Positions 43,661 to 52,745 of a DNA stretch of 64,000 bases are shown piece after piece. Location of the stretch: positions 1 through 64,000 of the forward strand of contig NZ_JAXMIH010000001.1 in the NCBI RefSeq assembly GCF_034366625.1, read 5' to 3'. The stretch comes from Prosthecobacter sp. GTDB taxonomy: Bacteria; Verrucomicrobiota; Verrucomicrobiia; Verrucomicrobiales; Verrucomicrobiaceae. Below the pieces are notes generated by a model. That model had not been told where the DNA came from, made no database searches, and saw only the letters and a program-made list of their open reading frames with translations. Position numbers and translations under genes: made by a program. Position 1 is the stretch's first letter, and each line of letters opens with the position of its first letter.

Positions 43661-44692
43661 ATGAGCAACAAATCGTATGGATGCCTGATCGTCCTGCTGC
43701 TACTCGCGCTGGTCGTGAGCCTTGGCCTGAATCTGGGCCAGTTCATGGGCAAGCTGAACCTGGATGTCGGCGGCGAGGCGATGTTTTCGACCGCACGCCC
43801 CAAACGCCATCTGCATGAAACCACCGTGGAGACGGCGAAGAAGCCGACACGTGACAAGATCGTGCACATCGACCTTGAGGGCATTATTTCGTCGATGGAC
43901 ATCGGCGGGCTTTTTTCGAACGCGATGCCGAGCGTGGACTCGATCAAGCGTGCGCTGGAGCAGGCGGTGGAGGACAAAAACGTGAAGGCCATCGTGCTGC
44001 GCGTGAACTCTCCCGGCGGCGAGGTGACGGCTTCGGACATCATCTACAACGCGGTGAAGAAGGCGGCCAAGGAGAAGCCGGTGGTCGTTTACATGGACTC
44101 GATGGCGGCCTCGGGCGGTTACTACGTCGCCTGCGGTGCCACGAAGATTGTGGCGAGCGAGACGACGCTCACGGCGAGCATCGGCGTGATCATCGAGACG
44201 ATGAACTACAGCGAGTTGTTTGGCAAAGTGGGCCTGTCGATGACGACCTTCACCAGCGGCGCGTTCAAGGACTCGCTGAGCGGCGCACGGCCGATGCGTG
44301 ACGATGAGAAGGCTTATGTGCAGAACCTTGTGACGCAGATGTATGATCGTTTTCTCGGCATCGTCTCGGAGGCGCGCGGCGTGCCCAAAGATCAGCTCAA
44401 AAACGTGGCCGATGGCCGTGTAGTAACGGGACGCGAGGCGCTGACGGCGAAGCTGGTGGATCAGATCGGCTACGTGGAGGATGCGTACGCGCTGGCGCGT
44501 GAACTCGGCAAGGCGGCGGATGCCGGCGTGGTGAAATATCGCCAGGAGATGAGCCTGTTTGATGCTTTCGGCATGGCCTCAGCCAAGGCAAACGCTCAAC
44601 CGGCCAAGGTTCAGCTCGATCTCAGCAGCGGACTGCTGCCAAAACTGCTGCCGGGTGTGCCCTACTATCTGCCGCCGAGCTTTGCCCGCTGA
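43661..44692 (+). CDS. sppA: Signal peptide peptidase SppA (S49)
   Basis: The 343-residue protein has an N-terminal membrane anchor (CLIVLLLLALVVSLGLNLG) and one S49 domain. The catalytic dyad is Ser151 in MAASGGYY and Lys203 in SGAFKDSL, spaced like the Ser147/Lys199 pair of Bacillus subtilis SppA; the oxyanion-loop-like NSPGGEV is at residues 116-122. It is the short single-domain (36K) form that degrades cleaved signal peptides or membrane fragments. It lies 2 nt before the CPBP protease gene, so the two membrane proteases are probably in one operon. Confidence 0.93.
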   Translation: MSNKSYGCLIVLLLLALVVSLGLNLGQFMGKLNLDVGGEAMFSTARPKRHLHETTVETAKKPTRDKIVHIDLEGIISSMDIGGLFSNAMPSVDSIKRALEQAVEDKNVKAIVLRVNSPGGEVTASDIIYNAVKKAAKEKPVVVYMDSMAASGGYYVACGATKIVASETTLTASIGVIIETMNYSELFGKVGLSMTTFTSGAFKDSLSGARPMRDDEKAYVQNLVTQMYDRFLGIVSEARGVPKDQLKNVADGRVVTGREALTAKLVDQIGYVEDAYALARELGKAADAGVVKYRQEMSLFDAFGMASAKANAQPAKVQLDLSSGLLPKLLPGVPYYLPPSFAR

Positions 44693-44694
44693 TC

Positions 44695-45522
44695 ATGCTG
44701 GATGTTCCCACAGCGGGGGTCCTGCGTGACCTCTCGATCCTTGTCAGTCTCGCCACGGCGCTGGCGCTGATCGGCTATCGCCTGCTACGGCATTACCGGC
44801 CCGAGGTCTCGTGGAATTACGAAGGGCAGGTGCTCTCGCGGCCTTATGCAGTGCCGGATCTGCTGGTGCTGGCAGGACTGGGGTTGTTTTTCATCATCGC
44901 CATGGATCCGCAAAGCGGAGGTGAAGGTGGCAGGAGCGTGAATGACAGCGGCTTGGTGGTGAGCATGGCCTTCAATCTCGTCGTGTGTGCCGGACTGCTG
45001 CTCTATTTGCACCGGTTGCGCGGATTGAATCCGGCGGAGCTGTTCGGCCTGCAGCACCTGCACTGGCGGTCGCTGGCGATGGTGGTGTTGATGTTCACTG
45101 TGATCATCCTGATCTCCGTCAATCTCGTTTCCGCCGCCACCGTGAGCTGGCTGAAGGACATCTGGCCTGATCTTCAACCGCAGGAGACCGTGAAGGCGTT
45201 TGAGTCCGGCGGCATCGGTTTCAAAATTCTGGTGATCATCGCCGCCGTGGTGATCGCCCCCCTGGCCGAGGAGACGTTGTTTCGTGGCTTTGTGTATGGC
45301 GTGTTGAAGCGCTACACGGACGCCCCGTTCGCGGCACTGGCTTCATCACTCATGTTTGCGATCATCCACCTGCACGTCGGCAGCCTGCTGCCGCTGTGGA
45401 TGCTCGCGGTGCTGTTCTGCCTCGCCTACGAGATCACCGGCTGCCTGTTGGTGCCGATGCTGCTACATTCGATCTTCAACGCGATGAGCATTGTCGGAAT
45501 GCTGTTTCTGGATGCGCCGTGA
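44695..45522 (+). CDS. CPBP-family (CAAX-like) intramembrane metalloprotease
   Basis: This 275-residue membrane protein has about eight hydrophobic segments and the CPBP motif in order: Glu192-Glu193-x-x-x-Arg197 (AEETLFRGFVYG), FAIIHL with His225, and LLHSIFNA with His258 and Asn262. These residues form the intramembrane metal site of Rce1/CPBP proteases. Its bacterial substrate is unknown. It starts 2 nt after sppA and is convergent with fabG. Confidence 0.88.
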   Translation: MLDVPTAGVLRDLSILVSLATALALIGYRLLRHYRPEVSWNYEGQVLSRPYAVPDLLVLAGLGLFFIIAMDPQSGGEGGRSVNDSGLVVSMAFNLVVCAGLLLYLHRLRGLNPAELFGLQHLHWRSLAMVVLMFTVIILISVNLVSAATVSWLKDIWPDLQPQETVKAFESGGIGFKILVIIAAVVIAPLAEETLFRGFVYGVLKRYTDAPFAALASSLMFAIIHLHVGSLLPLWMLAVLFCLAYEITGCLLVPMLLHSIFNAMSIVGMLFLDAP

Positions 45523-45525
45523 AAC

Positions 45526-46272
45526 TCACATCACCATGCCGCCATCAACGGCAAGCACCTGACCGGTGACGTAGCGTGCGGCCGGGCTGGCGAGGTAGAG
45601 GGCGGCGGCGGCGATGTCTTCGGCGGCACCGAGATCACCGAGCGGGATCTTCTTCAAAATCTCCTCCTTCACCTGATCATTGAGCACATGCGTCATGTCG
45701 GTGGCGATGAAGCCGGGGCAGATGCAGTTCGCGGTGACGCCGCGTCCGGCGAACTCACGGGCGAGCGACTTCGTGAAGCCGATGAGTCCGGCCTTGCTGG
45801 CGGCGTAGTTGGCCTGACCGGCGTTGCCGATGAGACCGATGACGGAGCTGATGTTAATGATGCGCGCGCCTTTTTGCTTCAGGATGCTGCGCTGCACGGC
45901 TTTGACCATGTTGAAGGCGCCTTTGAGGTTGGTGTCGAGCACGACGTCCCAATCTTCCTCGCTCATGCGCAGAAGCAGGCCGTCCTTGGTGACGCCAGCG
46001 TTGTTCACGAGAATGTCCACGTGATCAAAATCAGCGAGAATCTGCTTCCCGACCTCGGCACAAGCGGGACCATCGGCCACATCAAGTGCATAGGCCTTGG
46101 CGGCACCGGGATGTGCCGCGTTGATGGCATCGGCGGCGCTTTGCGCATTCGCCTGTGTGCGGCTGACGACGGCGACTTTCGCGCCCTCGGCGGCGAAGGC
46201 TTCTGCGATGGCTTTGCCGATGCCGCGTCCGGCCCCGGTGACGACTGCGATTTTATCCTGGAGTTTGCCCAT
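45526..46272 (-). CDS. fabG: 3-oxoacyl-ACP reductase
   Basis: The 248-residue protein is a classical SDR with TGAGRGIGKAIAEAFA, LVNNAGVT, ISSVIG and YAASKAG, and the FabG-typical C-terminus LASPAARYVTGQVLAVDGGM. It reduces 3-oxoacyl-ACP with NADPH in fatty acid synthesis. It is distant from acpP (58727), so its neighbours do not prove the substrate, but sequence features are closer to FabG than to other SDRs (compare the 10083-10874 SDR). It is monocistronic here. Confidence 0.9.
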   Translation of the reverse strand: MGKLQDKIAVVTGAGRGIGKAIAEAFAAEGAKVAVVSRTQANAQSAADAINAAHPGAAKAYALDVADGPACAEVGKQILADFDHVDILVNNAGVTKDGLLLRMSEEDWDVVLDTNLKGAFNMVKAVQRSILKQKGARIINISSVIGLIGNAGQANYAASKAGLIGFTKSLAREFAGRGVTANCICPGFIATDMTHVLNDQVKEEILKKIPLGDLGAAEDIAAAALYLASPAARYVTGQVLAVDGGMVM

Positions 46273-46356
46273 GTGTCATCCATGAACGGGGGCCATCACC
46301 GTGCAAGAAGAAGGTGCATCCAGAACGGATCGCATTCATGGTCACAGCCATTGCCG

Positions 46357-47337
46357 ATGAGTGACGACGCGCCGCCAGCCGACAAACCCTCTCTTTTGAA
46401 AATGTCCGTCTCCTTCGGGGGATTCTGCGAGGTCATCGCTTTTCTGTCACTCACGGGCACCTGGCTGGGCAGTCTGGGGCGCTATGGATGGATGCTTGAT
46501 CTGCTATCGCACTTCCGTCTGCAATACATCCTCGCCTGTGGTGCCGTGCTGATCTTCGCTCTGTTTCGACGCCGCACCTGGCTGGTCCTCGCCTCTCTGA
46601 TCTCGCTGCTGTGGAACGCGCAGATCGTTCATGCCTTCCACCAGACCTCCGATGCGGCGATGATCAAGGCTGACAAGCCGCTGCGGGTGATGACCTTCAA
46701 TGTCATGGTGGACAATGAGAACCACGTCGCCGCCATCGAGCATGTGCTGAAGGCAGACGCGGACATCGTCTGCCTGCTTGAGGTGAACGACACCTGGCGC
46801 ATGAGCCTGGAGCCGCTGCGGGTGAAATATCCGCATCGTATTGAGGAGATGAACGATGGTAATTTTGGCGTCGCCTGCTACACGCGCCTGCCATTGAAGA
46901 GCAGCGAGGTCCGCCGGTTCACGGTCTGGGCTTTGCCGACGGTCCTGCTCAATCTCGATCATCTCGGCCGCCCACTAACGGTCATCGCCACACACCCCAT
47001 GCCGCCGATGGGTGGTTTGAGTGCGCAGGAGTGGCGCTCACAGCTTTCCCAGATCGGCACCATCGCAGCCAGCATCAACGGCGAGGTCATCCTGGCCGGT
47101 GATCTCAATGCCACGCCCTGGTGCGAAGGCATGCGGCTGCTATGCGAAACAAGCGGCCTGCGATTTAGCTCCGTCGATCCTGTCTGGCCTCCGACATGGG
47201 GTCTGAACCTGCCGATGATGATTCCCATCGACCATGTGCTGGTCAAAGGCGGGCTGACGGTGCGAAAGCGTGTGATCGGACCGGCGATGGGTTCAGATCA
47301 CCGGTCGGTGCTGGTGGAGATTGGTTTCGGCCCGTAA
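46357..47337 (+). CDS. Membrane-anchored endonuclease/exonuclease/phosphatase protein
   Basis: The ATG at 46357 gives 326 residues. The N-terminal ~100 residues hold about three transmembrane segments (IAFLSLTGTWLGSL, ILACGAVLIFALF and WLVLASLISLLWN). The rest is an EEP domain: VMTFNVMVDNEN, DIVCLLEVND with the metal-binding Glu, VIATHPMPP, LAGDLNATPW and GSDHRSVLVEIG. This is the architecture of YafD-like membrane EEP proteins, which probably act on nucleic acid or lipid outside the cytoplasm. The larger in-frame extension upstream is antisense to fabG and was discounted. Confidence 0.85.
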   Translation: MSDDAPPADKPSLLKMSVSFGGFCEVIAFLSLTGTWLGSLGRYGWMLDLLSHFRLQYILACGAVLIFALFRRRTWLVLASLISLLWNAQIVHAFHQTSDAAMIKADKPLRVMTFNVMVDNENHVAAIEHVLKADADIVCLLEVNDTWRMSLEPLRVKYPHRIEEMNDGNFGVACYTRLPLKSSEVRRFTVWALPTVLLNLDHLGRPLTVIATHPMPPMGGLSAQEWRSQLSQIGTIAASINGEVILAGDLNATPWCEGMRLLCETSGLRFSSVDPVWPPTWGLNLPMMIPIDHVLVKGGLTVRKRVIGPAMGSDHRSVLVEIGFGP

Positions 47338-47354
47338 GGCTTCGACCTGCACTG

Positions 47355-47389
47355 AAAAAACGGAGTGATGCTCAAGGGCATCACTCCGT
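47355..47389 (-). terminator. Strong intrinsic terminator of the Gld-like operon
   Basis: An 11-bp stem CGGAGTGATGC (47361-47371) and GCATCACTCCG (47378-47388) sits 45 nt beyond the DUF4340 stop. On the minus strand it is followed by six T residues (complement of 47355-47360). It may also serve the convergent EEP gene on the other strand, though there is no T-run in that direction. Confidence 0.85.
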
Positions 47390-47433
47390 GGTGAATAGTG
47401 GGGCAGCGTTGCGCCGTGCTCTGACAAGCGCGG

Positions 47434-48816
47434 CTACTTCTTCGCGGCGTCGGCAGCGGGTTTGGCGGCAGGTTTTTCGCCGGTGACGGGATTGGCTCCG
47501 GGAGCAGGCGCGGGTTTGATCTCCGGCTTGGGCGCTTCGGGCAGCGGGGAGGCGGGCGTGGTGAGACCCGGAGCGGCCGGGGCGGGCTTCAGGCCTTCGA
47601 GCATCTTTTTCACATCGGGCAGGCCGGTGGGACTTCCACCTGTGGCGGGAACACCGACGGGGGAGCCCTTCGTCTCCGGCTCGGCAAGAATTTCGCCGCG
47701 TTTCTTGAGGAGGTTGCTCACGGTGTATTCGGTGACCTCATAGACCCAGCCTTCGAGTTTCTTCTCAGCAGTGAGCTTTTCCTCCTGCTTTTTCTTTTCG
47801 GCGGCGAAGGCCTCGTCGTTGGTCTTTTTGTCCTCGGGCTTTTCATCCTTCACGGGGGCGCGTTCCTTGGGGAGGTCGGCGCTGATGGTGACGGAGAGAT
47901 AGTATTTGTCCGTGCCGTCCACGTTCTTTTTCACGGCCTGGACGTTGTAGGTGAAGCCCTCGAAGGTGACGAGCTTCGCCTTCACGGCGTCCTTCAGGCT
48001 GGCGGCGGCCTTGTCCTTGACCAGCACGTCGTTGAAGGTAGGGCTGGAGAGGAGGCTGGTGAGGTTGGTCTTGCCGTTGTCGAGTTTTTCGCCGGGCTTG
48101 GCCCCTTCGAGGGTGAACTCGGTGGCCTCGGCATCGGGGCGGGAGGCTTTCCAGGAGTCTTCGGGTTTGGCGGCGGTGACTTCGACGGACTTGACCTTCT
48201 GCACGTCGAAGAAGGCCTTCTCCAGCCAGGTGTCGGCCTTGCTTTCGAGGTCGGCGAAGGTGTTGCCCACGGTCCAGATGGTTTCGCCGTCGTCTGGGTT
48301 CACCATGCGCACGAGACGCTCGCTGTTGCCACCGAAGGGGGAAGCGTTCTGATTGCCAGAACTGGTGACGTTGCCGCCGAGGACGAGGGACTTCTTGATG
48401 TTGCCCTTGGTGTCGAGCAGTTCGACGAGGGTGCCGATGCCGTAGGCATTGGGCTCGCCGGGAGGCTGAACGCCGACCTTGCCCCAGGATTCCTTGCCGA
48501 CGAACTGCTTGCGGCTGATCTTCTGCTCCTTGAGGGCGAGGAGGGCGCGGCTGATCTTGTCGAAGCTGGCCTCATAACCGCCGCGCTCGGCGACGGTCCA
48601 GGTGGTGCCGCTGAGGACAACGTTGACCTCGTCCTGGGCATCCTTGATGCGGATTTTCTGGACGCTGTTCACGTCGAAGTCAGGAATGAGCAGCTCGCGC
48701 AAGTCCGTGCCCTTGCGGGAACCGGTGCTGAGACGGGATTTGCGGTCCTTCTGCTGATAAAGAGCGGCTCCGACGAGCGCGACGAGCACGACGAGCAGAA
48801 TGATGATCTTTTTCAT
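47434..48816 (-). CDS. DUF4340 protein with Pro/Ala-rich tail
   Basis: The 460-residue protein has one N-terminal membrane segment (IIILLVVLVALVGAALY) and the DUF4340 region, with a typical LLIPDFDVNSVQKIRIKDA start, repeated FDKISRALLALKEQKI-like units and ETIWTVGNTF. The final ~90 residues are rich in Pro, Ala, Lys and Glu. DUF4340 proteins occur with Gld-like ABC transporters in Verrucomicrobiota and Bacteroidota-like operons; the function is unknown. It is the fourth and last gene of the operon and lies before the strong terminator at 47355. Confidence 0.85.
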   Translation of the reverse strand: MKKIIILLVVLVALVGAALYQQKDRKSRLSTGSRKGTDLRELLIPDFDVNSVQKIRIKDAQDEVNVVLSGTTWTVAERGGYEASFDKISRALLALKEQKISRKQFVGKESWGKVGVQPPGEPNAYGIGTLVELLDTKGNIKKSLVLGGNVTSSGNQNASPFGGNSERLVRMVNPDDGETIWTVGNTFADLESKADTWLEKAFFDVQKVKSVEVTAAKPEDSWKASRPDAEATEFTLEGAKPGEKLDNGKTNLTSLLSSPTFNDVLVKDKAAASLKDAVKAKLVTFEGFTYNVQAVKKNVDGTDKYYLSVTISADLPKERAPVKDEKPEDKKTNDEAFAAEKKKQEEKLTAEKKLEGWVYEVTEYTVSNLLKKRGEILAEPETKGSPVGVPATGGSPTGLPDVKKMLEGLKPAPAAPGLTTPASPLPEAPKPEIKPAPAPGANPVTGEKPAAKPAADAAKK

Positions 48817-48852
48817 GGTGTGTAAAAACAGGATTGGAAATGAGGGGATGAA

Positions 48853-50928
48853 TCAAACCGCGGCGGTGACGGCACGACGGCGGATGGCGAGCAGGATGCC
48901 GGCGCAACTGACGAGCAGCGGCACGGCGAGGAAATTCAGCCATTTGAGCATGGTCTTGGTGTACTCGATCTCCTTGTTCTGCTCCTTCTTGATGTCGCGC
49001 ACCTTGCGGGAGAGATCGACATCGTTCTGCATGAGTGCCTCGAGGTCCTTCTGCTGCTGAGGATCGACAATGAAGCCCTTGCCTTTGGAATCGCGCTTCA
49101 GGCGCAGAGAGCCCATTTTCTCGGCAGTTTTCTGGCGCTCGGCCTCCAAGGCCATCAACTGCGGGCGGAAACGGCTTTCCACCTTCTCGCGCATTTCCTT
49201 GATGGTGCTGAAGGGACGCACGGCGGACTTGCGGTTGCGCACCTGAAGGAGATCGCCACCACCGGAGAGGACTTCCACGGCGTTCAAGATCGCCGGCAGA
49301 TTGCCGGTGCGGGAAACGAGCATGCCGGTCATGGGATCCTGCTGCACGCAAAAGGCGTCATAGAGCATGTCCACATCGGCGAAGAGGATGACGACACCTT
49401 CACTGTTGGCGGATTCCTTGAGGGAACCGTCGTCCTTCTTCGGCTCTTCTTTCTTCTCAGCCGCTGGTGCAGGTGCGGCGGACGGTACAGCAGCGGGAGC
49501 TGCCACAGGTGCAGTAGCCGGGGTGGGAGCGGCGGCGGGAACAGCTACCGGCGGCGTGGTGACTGTGACAGGCGCGGGCTTCGCTTCGTCTTGAGCACCG
49601 CCCGTGTCAGGTTTGCCCGGGGCCTTGGTAGGTTTGCCGTCCGGGAAGGCGGTTTTAAATTTGCCGGTCAAACGGACGGCGAGGATCTGCTTGCGACCAC
49701 CGGAATTGAAGGTGGTGAGACCCTGCGGCGAACGCGCTTTTTCCGCATCAGCGATGTCGATCATGGCAGATTCTTCCGAGCTGGTGACCAGGGTGTCAGC
49801 GTCAATGCCGTCACGTTTGTCGATGCTGAACGAACCGGAGGTGACCATGGTGAGCGAGTTGAGGCCAGAGGTGATGCGATCCTCGCGGCTGATGGCTGCC
49901 GCAGGCAGTTGCAGCGCGGTGGGGTTGTTGCGACCTTGCAGCATGCCGCGGTAGTTCATGTCGGCGACGACCATGTCGTTCTTGAAACCGATGCCCCAGG
50001 ACTTGAAGAGATTTTTCAGGTCGGAGGCGGTGTTGATCTGGCCGCCGGGCTGGCCGGTCATCGGATTCTGCTGACCACTGAAGGCCTGGGCGACGACGCT
50101 GTTTGGATCGACGAGGGCGATGACCTTGCCGCCGCCAAGCAGGAACTGGTCGATGGCGTATTCGGCGCTTTCCATGATGTCCGCCGGATGCAACACGAGG
50201 AGCACCTTGATGTTGGAGTCGATCTTGTCGGTTCCCATCGGCACCTCGACGACCTCATAGTCGGCACGAAGCTGCTGAACGACCACCCAGGGCTCCTGCC
50301 CGCGTTGTTTTTGGAACGGATACATGGGCGAACCCATGACTGGAATGGAACTCATGACGCCGACGACGTTTTTCGCCGGCTTGATGACCTTCGAAATGGC
50401 GCGGGCGATGTCATACTCGACGGCGGAGCCTTCATTCGGTGCCGGCGGATTGAGGAAGGGGATGACCTCCTTCTGATCCAGGCACTGGATGGCGAGACCG
50501 AGGTAGATTTTATCCCCCTCCTGGTTCACGGGCCCCATGTCCTGGATTTCATCCTCACGCGCCTTGTCCTCCTCCTCCGTGTTCGGATTCGGGTGGATGG
50601 TTTCGAGGATGATCTTGTCGCCGGAGGCCTTCACGAGTTCCAGCAGGAGATCCTCCACGGCCCGCACATGCGGCTTGAGGACGTTCGGCATCACGCGGTC
50701 ATCCGTGGTGTAGTAATAACGGATGGTGACCGGCTCATCCTCGTTGAGACGGCTGAGAATGTTCTTCGTGCCCTGGGAGAGGGTGTAGATGCGGTCCTCG
50801 GTGAGGTCGATACGGAAGTTGCCGAAACCGAGGCCGCCGACGAGGAAGTTCAGGACGACGATAATGGCGATCACCAGGACGGCGGTGATGCCGGTGGTGG
50901 CTTGCTTGCTGTTGAGATTCACGCTCAT
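48853..50928 (-). CDS. GldG-family ABC transporter auxiliary protein
   Basis: The 691-residue protein has N-terminal (TAVLVIAIIVVLNFLVGGL) and C-terminal (FLAVPLLVSCAGILLAI) membrane segments and a large GldG-like region (FRIDLTEDRIYTLSQGTKNIL, VEYDIARAISKVI, YAIDQFLLGGGKVIALVDP). A Pro/Ala-rich low-complexity insert occupies about residues 431-501. GldG-type subunits work with a GldF permease and GldA ATPase; in Bacteroidetes these are tied to gliding, but similar operons in other phyla have unknown cargo. It is 38 nt after the permease gene. Confidence 0.87.
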   Translation of the reverse strand: MSVNLNSKQATTGITAVLVIAIIVVLNFLVGGLGFGNFRIDLTEDRIYTLSQGTKNILSRLNEDEPVTIRYYYTTDDRVMPNVLKPHVRAVEDLLLELVKASGDKIILETIHPNPNTEEEDKAREDEIQDMGPVNQEGDKIYLGLAIQCLDQKEVIPFLNPPAPNEGSAVEYDIARAISKVIKPAKNVVGVMSSIPVMGSPMYPFQKQRGQEPWVVVQQLRADYEVVEVPMGTDKIDSNIKVLLVLHPADIMESAEYAIDQFLLGGGKVIALVDPNSVVAQAFSGQQNPMTGQPGGQINTASDLKNLFKSWGIGFKNDMVVADMNYRGMLQGRNNPTALQLPAAAISREDRITSGLNSLTMVTSGSFSIDKRDGIDADTLVTSSEESAMIDIADAEKARSPQGLTTFNSGGRKQILAVRLTGKFKTAFPDGKPTKAPGKPDTGGAQDEAKPAPVTVTTPPVAVPAAAPTPATAPVAAPAAVPSAAPAPAAEKKEEPKKDDGSLKESANSEGVVILFADVDMLYDAFCVQQDPMTGMLVSRTGNLPAILNAVEVLSGGGDLLQVRNRKSAVRPFSTIKEMREKVESRFRPQLMALEAERQKTAEKMGSLRLKRDSKGKGFIVDPQQQKDLEALMQNDVDLSRKVRDIKKEQNKEIEYTKTMLKWLNFLAVPLLVSCAGILLAIRRRAVTAAV

Positions 50929-50966
50929 GGTGTCAAATCAGGTGTTGGGTTGGTTTGATGCCAAAA

Positions 50967-51725
50967 TCAGGCGCGTTTGGCACGCAGTGCCTGGTTGGTG
51001 ATGAAGAGAGTCACGACGATGACGGAGAGGAAGTAGAGCACATCGCGGAAGACAAAAATGCCCTTGGTCAGCTCATAGAAGTGATCCATGAAGCTGAAGT
51101 AGCTGATGAACCGCACGACACCCTCCGCCCAGTCCGGAACCGTGCTGACGATGGTGTGTGTGACGCCCGGATCGCCGATGAGGGCTATGACCATGCAGAA
51201 GGCCACGCTGACGATGAAGCACACCACCTGGCTGCGCGTGATGGCGCTCACCGCGCAGGTGACGGAGAGGCAGGCCAGCGCGTAAAGGTAGCTGGCGATG
51301 TAGCCGCTGATGATCGGGCCCATGTCAGGATCACCGAGGTAGCAGACGGTCCACACGATGGGGAAGGTCAGTGTGAGGCCGATGAGCCAGACGCACGAGG
51401 CGGCGAAGAATTTGCCGAGAATGGCCTGCCAGGGTGACACCGGCATGGTCAGCAACAGCTCAATCGTGCCGAGACGGTGCTCTTCTGACCAAAGGCGCAT
51501 GCCGACGGCGGGCGCGAGCACGGTGTAAATCCATGGATGCCAGACGAAGAAGCGTTCCGTCAACGAAACGTCCTCGCTGTCGAGGATGCGTGAGAAGAAG
51601 AAGGGAAAGCCCATCGACGCCAGCAGGAAGATGACGACGATGACGTAAAGCACGGGCGAATTGAAGTAGGCCAGAAACTCCCGTTTGAAGACGGCCACGG
51701 TGTTTTGAATGTCGCGGTTGCTCAT
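50967..51725 (-). CDS. ABC-2 type permease (GldF-like)
   Basis: The ATG at 51725 gives 252 residues and six transmembrane segments (for example VLYVIVVIFLLASMGFPFFF, FFAASCVWLIGLTLTFPIV and VLYFLSVIVVTLFI). The start FKREFLAYFNSPVLYVI and the EEHRLGTIELLLTMPVSPWQAILGKF coupling region are typical of the GldF/ABC-2 permeases. It is flanked by the ATPase gene (37 nt) and the GldG-like gene, giving the standard A-F-G order. The longer frame upstream overlaps the ATPase gene and was not used. Confidence 0.88.
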   Translation of the reverse strand: MSNRDIQNTVAVFKREFLAYFNSPVLYVIVVIFLLASMGFPFFFSRILDSEDVSLTERFFVWHPWIYTVLAPAVGMRLWSEEHRLGTIELLLTMPVSPWQAILGKFFAASCVWLIGLTLTFPIVWTVCYLGDPDMGPIISGYIASYLYALACLSVTCAVSAITRSQVVCFIVSVAFCMVIALIGDPGVTHTIVSTVPDWAEGVVRFISYFSFMDHFYELTKGIFVFRDVLYFLSVIVVTLFITNQALRAKRA

Positions 51726-51762
51726 GTTGAGTAGAATTGGGTTGGGGGGAATGATTGGGACG

Positions 51763-52500
51763 TTACGCCGCTTTTTTTGCCGTGTCGGGCTTCGTGATGC
51801 TGCGGAAGACCTCGTCGAGCGAGTTCGCGCCGGGGACGAGCTTCTTGAGGCTTTCCGGCGTGCCGTCGGCCACGACTTTGCCGCGGTCGATGATGATGGC
51901 ACGCGAGCAGGCGGCCTCGACCTCCTCCAGAATGTGCGTGGAGAAGATGATGGCCTTGTTCTGGCCCATGCGCTTGATCATGCTGCGCACCTCGTGCTTC
52001 TGATTCGGGTCGAGGCCATCGGTCGGCTCGTCGAGAATGAGCACATCGGGGTCGTGGATGATGCTTTGCGCGAAGCAGGTGCGGTGGCGGTAGCCTTTGG
52101 AGAGCGTGTCAACGCTCTGATTGCGCACGTTGTCGAGGAAGCACATGTCCAGCACGCGGTCGATGGCCTTGGTGCGTGCGGAGCCGTGCAGGCCGCGCAT
52201 TTCGGCACAGAAGGCCAGGAAGCTGGCCACCGTCATGTCGGAGTAGAGCGGGGCGTTTTCCGGCAGGTAGCCGAGGCGCTGCTTCGCTAATTCCGGCTCC
52301 TCCAGCATGTCGATGCCGCAGAGTTTCACGCTGCCGCCGGTGGGGCGGAAGTAACCGGTGACCATGCGCATGGTGGTGGATTTGCCGGCGCCGTTCGGCC
52401 CGAGGAAGCCGAGCACTTCACCTTTTTCCACGGAGAAGGAGACATCATCGACTGCCACCTTGGTGCCGAACACTTTGATGAGGTTCTTAACTTGGATCAT
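51763..52500 (-). CDS. ABC transporter ATP-binding protein (GldA-like)
   Basis: This 245-residue ATPase has Walker A GPNGAGKST, the Q-loop segment LGYLPENAPLYSDMT, the signature TLSKGYRHR (an LSKGY form usual in ABC-2 and Gld systems), and Walker B VLILDEPTDGLDPNQ. It powers the permease at 50967-51725. It is the first gene of the operon of four on the minus strand. The divergent TPR gene starts 245 bp away. Confidence 0.93.
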   Translation of the reverse strand: MIQVKNLIKVFGTKVAVDDVSFSVEKGEVLGFLGPNGAGKSTTMRMVTGYFRPTGGSVKLCGIDMLEEPELAKQRLGYLPENAPLYSDMTVASFLAFCAEMRGLHGSARTKAIDRVLDMCFLDNVRNQSVDTLSKGYRHRTCFAQSIIHDPDVLILDEPTDGLDPNQKHEVRSMIKRMGQNKAIIFSTHILEEVEAACSRAIIIDRGKVVADGTPESLKKLVPGANSLDEVFRSITKPDTAKKAA

Positions 52501-52745
52501 AACGTCGTTGGGATCGGTTGGTTGGGGAGATTGACGCCACAGGGGGGAGGCGTCTGGTTGTTCGCCCCCTCCGGACGTTCAATCGCGGATCGCTGCTTTA
52601 GGAGGTCCGCAGGTCTTTTCAACTGAATTTTCGCAGGGTGCGGGCTGCGTTGAACGCGGCTGCTGACAATCAGGTTGCAGAAAAAATTTCAACGTGACTG
52701 AGCACCCCGACCACCTACATTCCATGCCCCCAGCCGCCGATCTTC
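52501..52745. other. Divergent intergenic region between the Gld-like operon and TPR gene
   Basis: This is the largest gap in the window (245 nt). It should hold both promoters. A G-rich run (GGGGGAGG, near 52541) and a C-rich run (CCCCCTCC, near 52567) could pair as an imperfect hairpin, but no T-tract follows. I see no ORF, tRNA or clear operator. Confidence 0.5.

Noticed and set aside
45688..46356. N-terminal extension of the EEP gene across fabG
   Set aside because: It is antisense to fabG. The ATG at 46357 begins a normal membrane anchor.
49591..50958. 455-residue open frame opposite the GldG-like gene
   Set aside because: Antisense of a conserved gene, with no domain and an Asp/Glu/Gly/Arg bias expected for such frames.
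52535..52575. G-rich/C-rich stretch before the Gld-like operon as a terminator
   Set aside because: The pairing is imperfect and there is no T-tract in either direction; it is more likely part of the promoter region.
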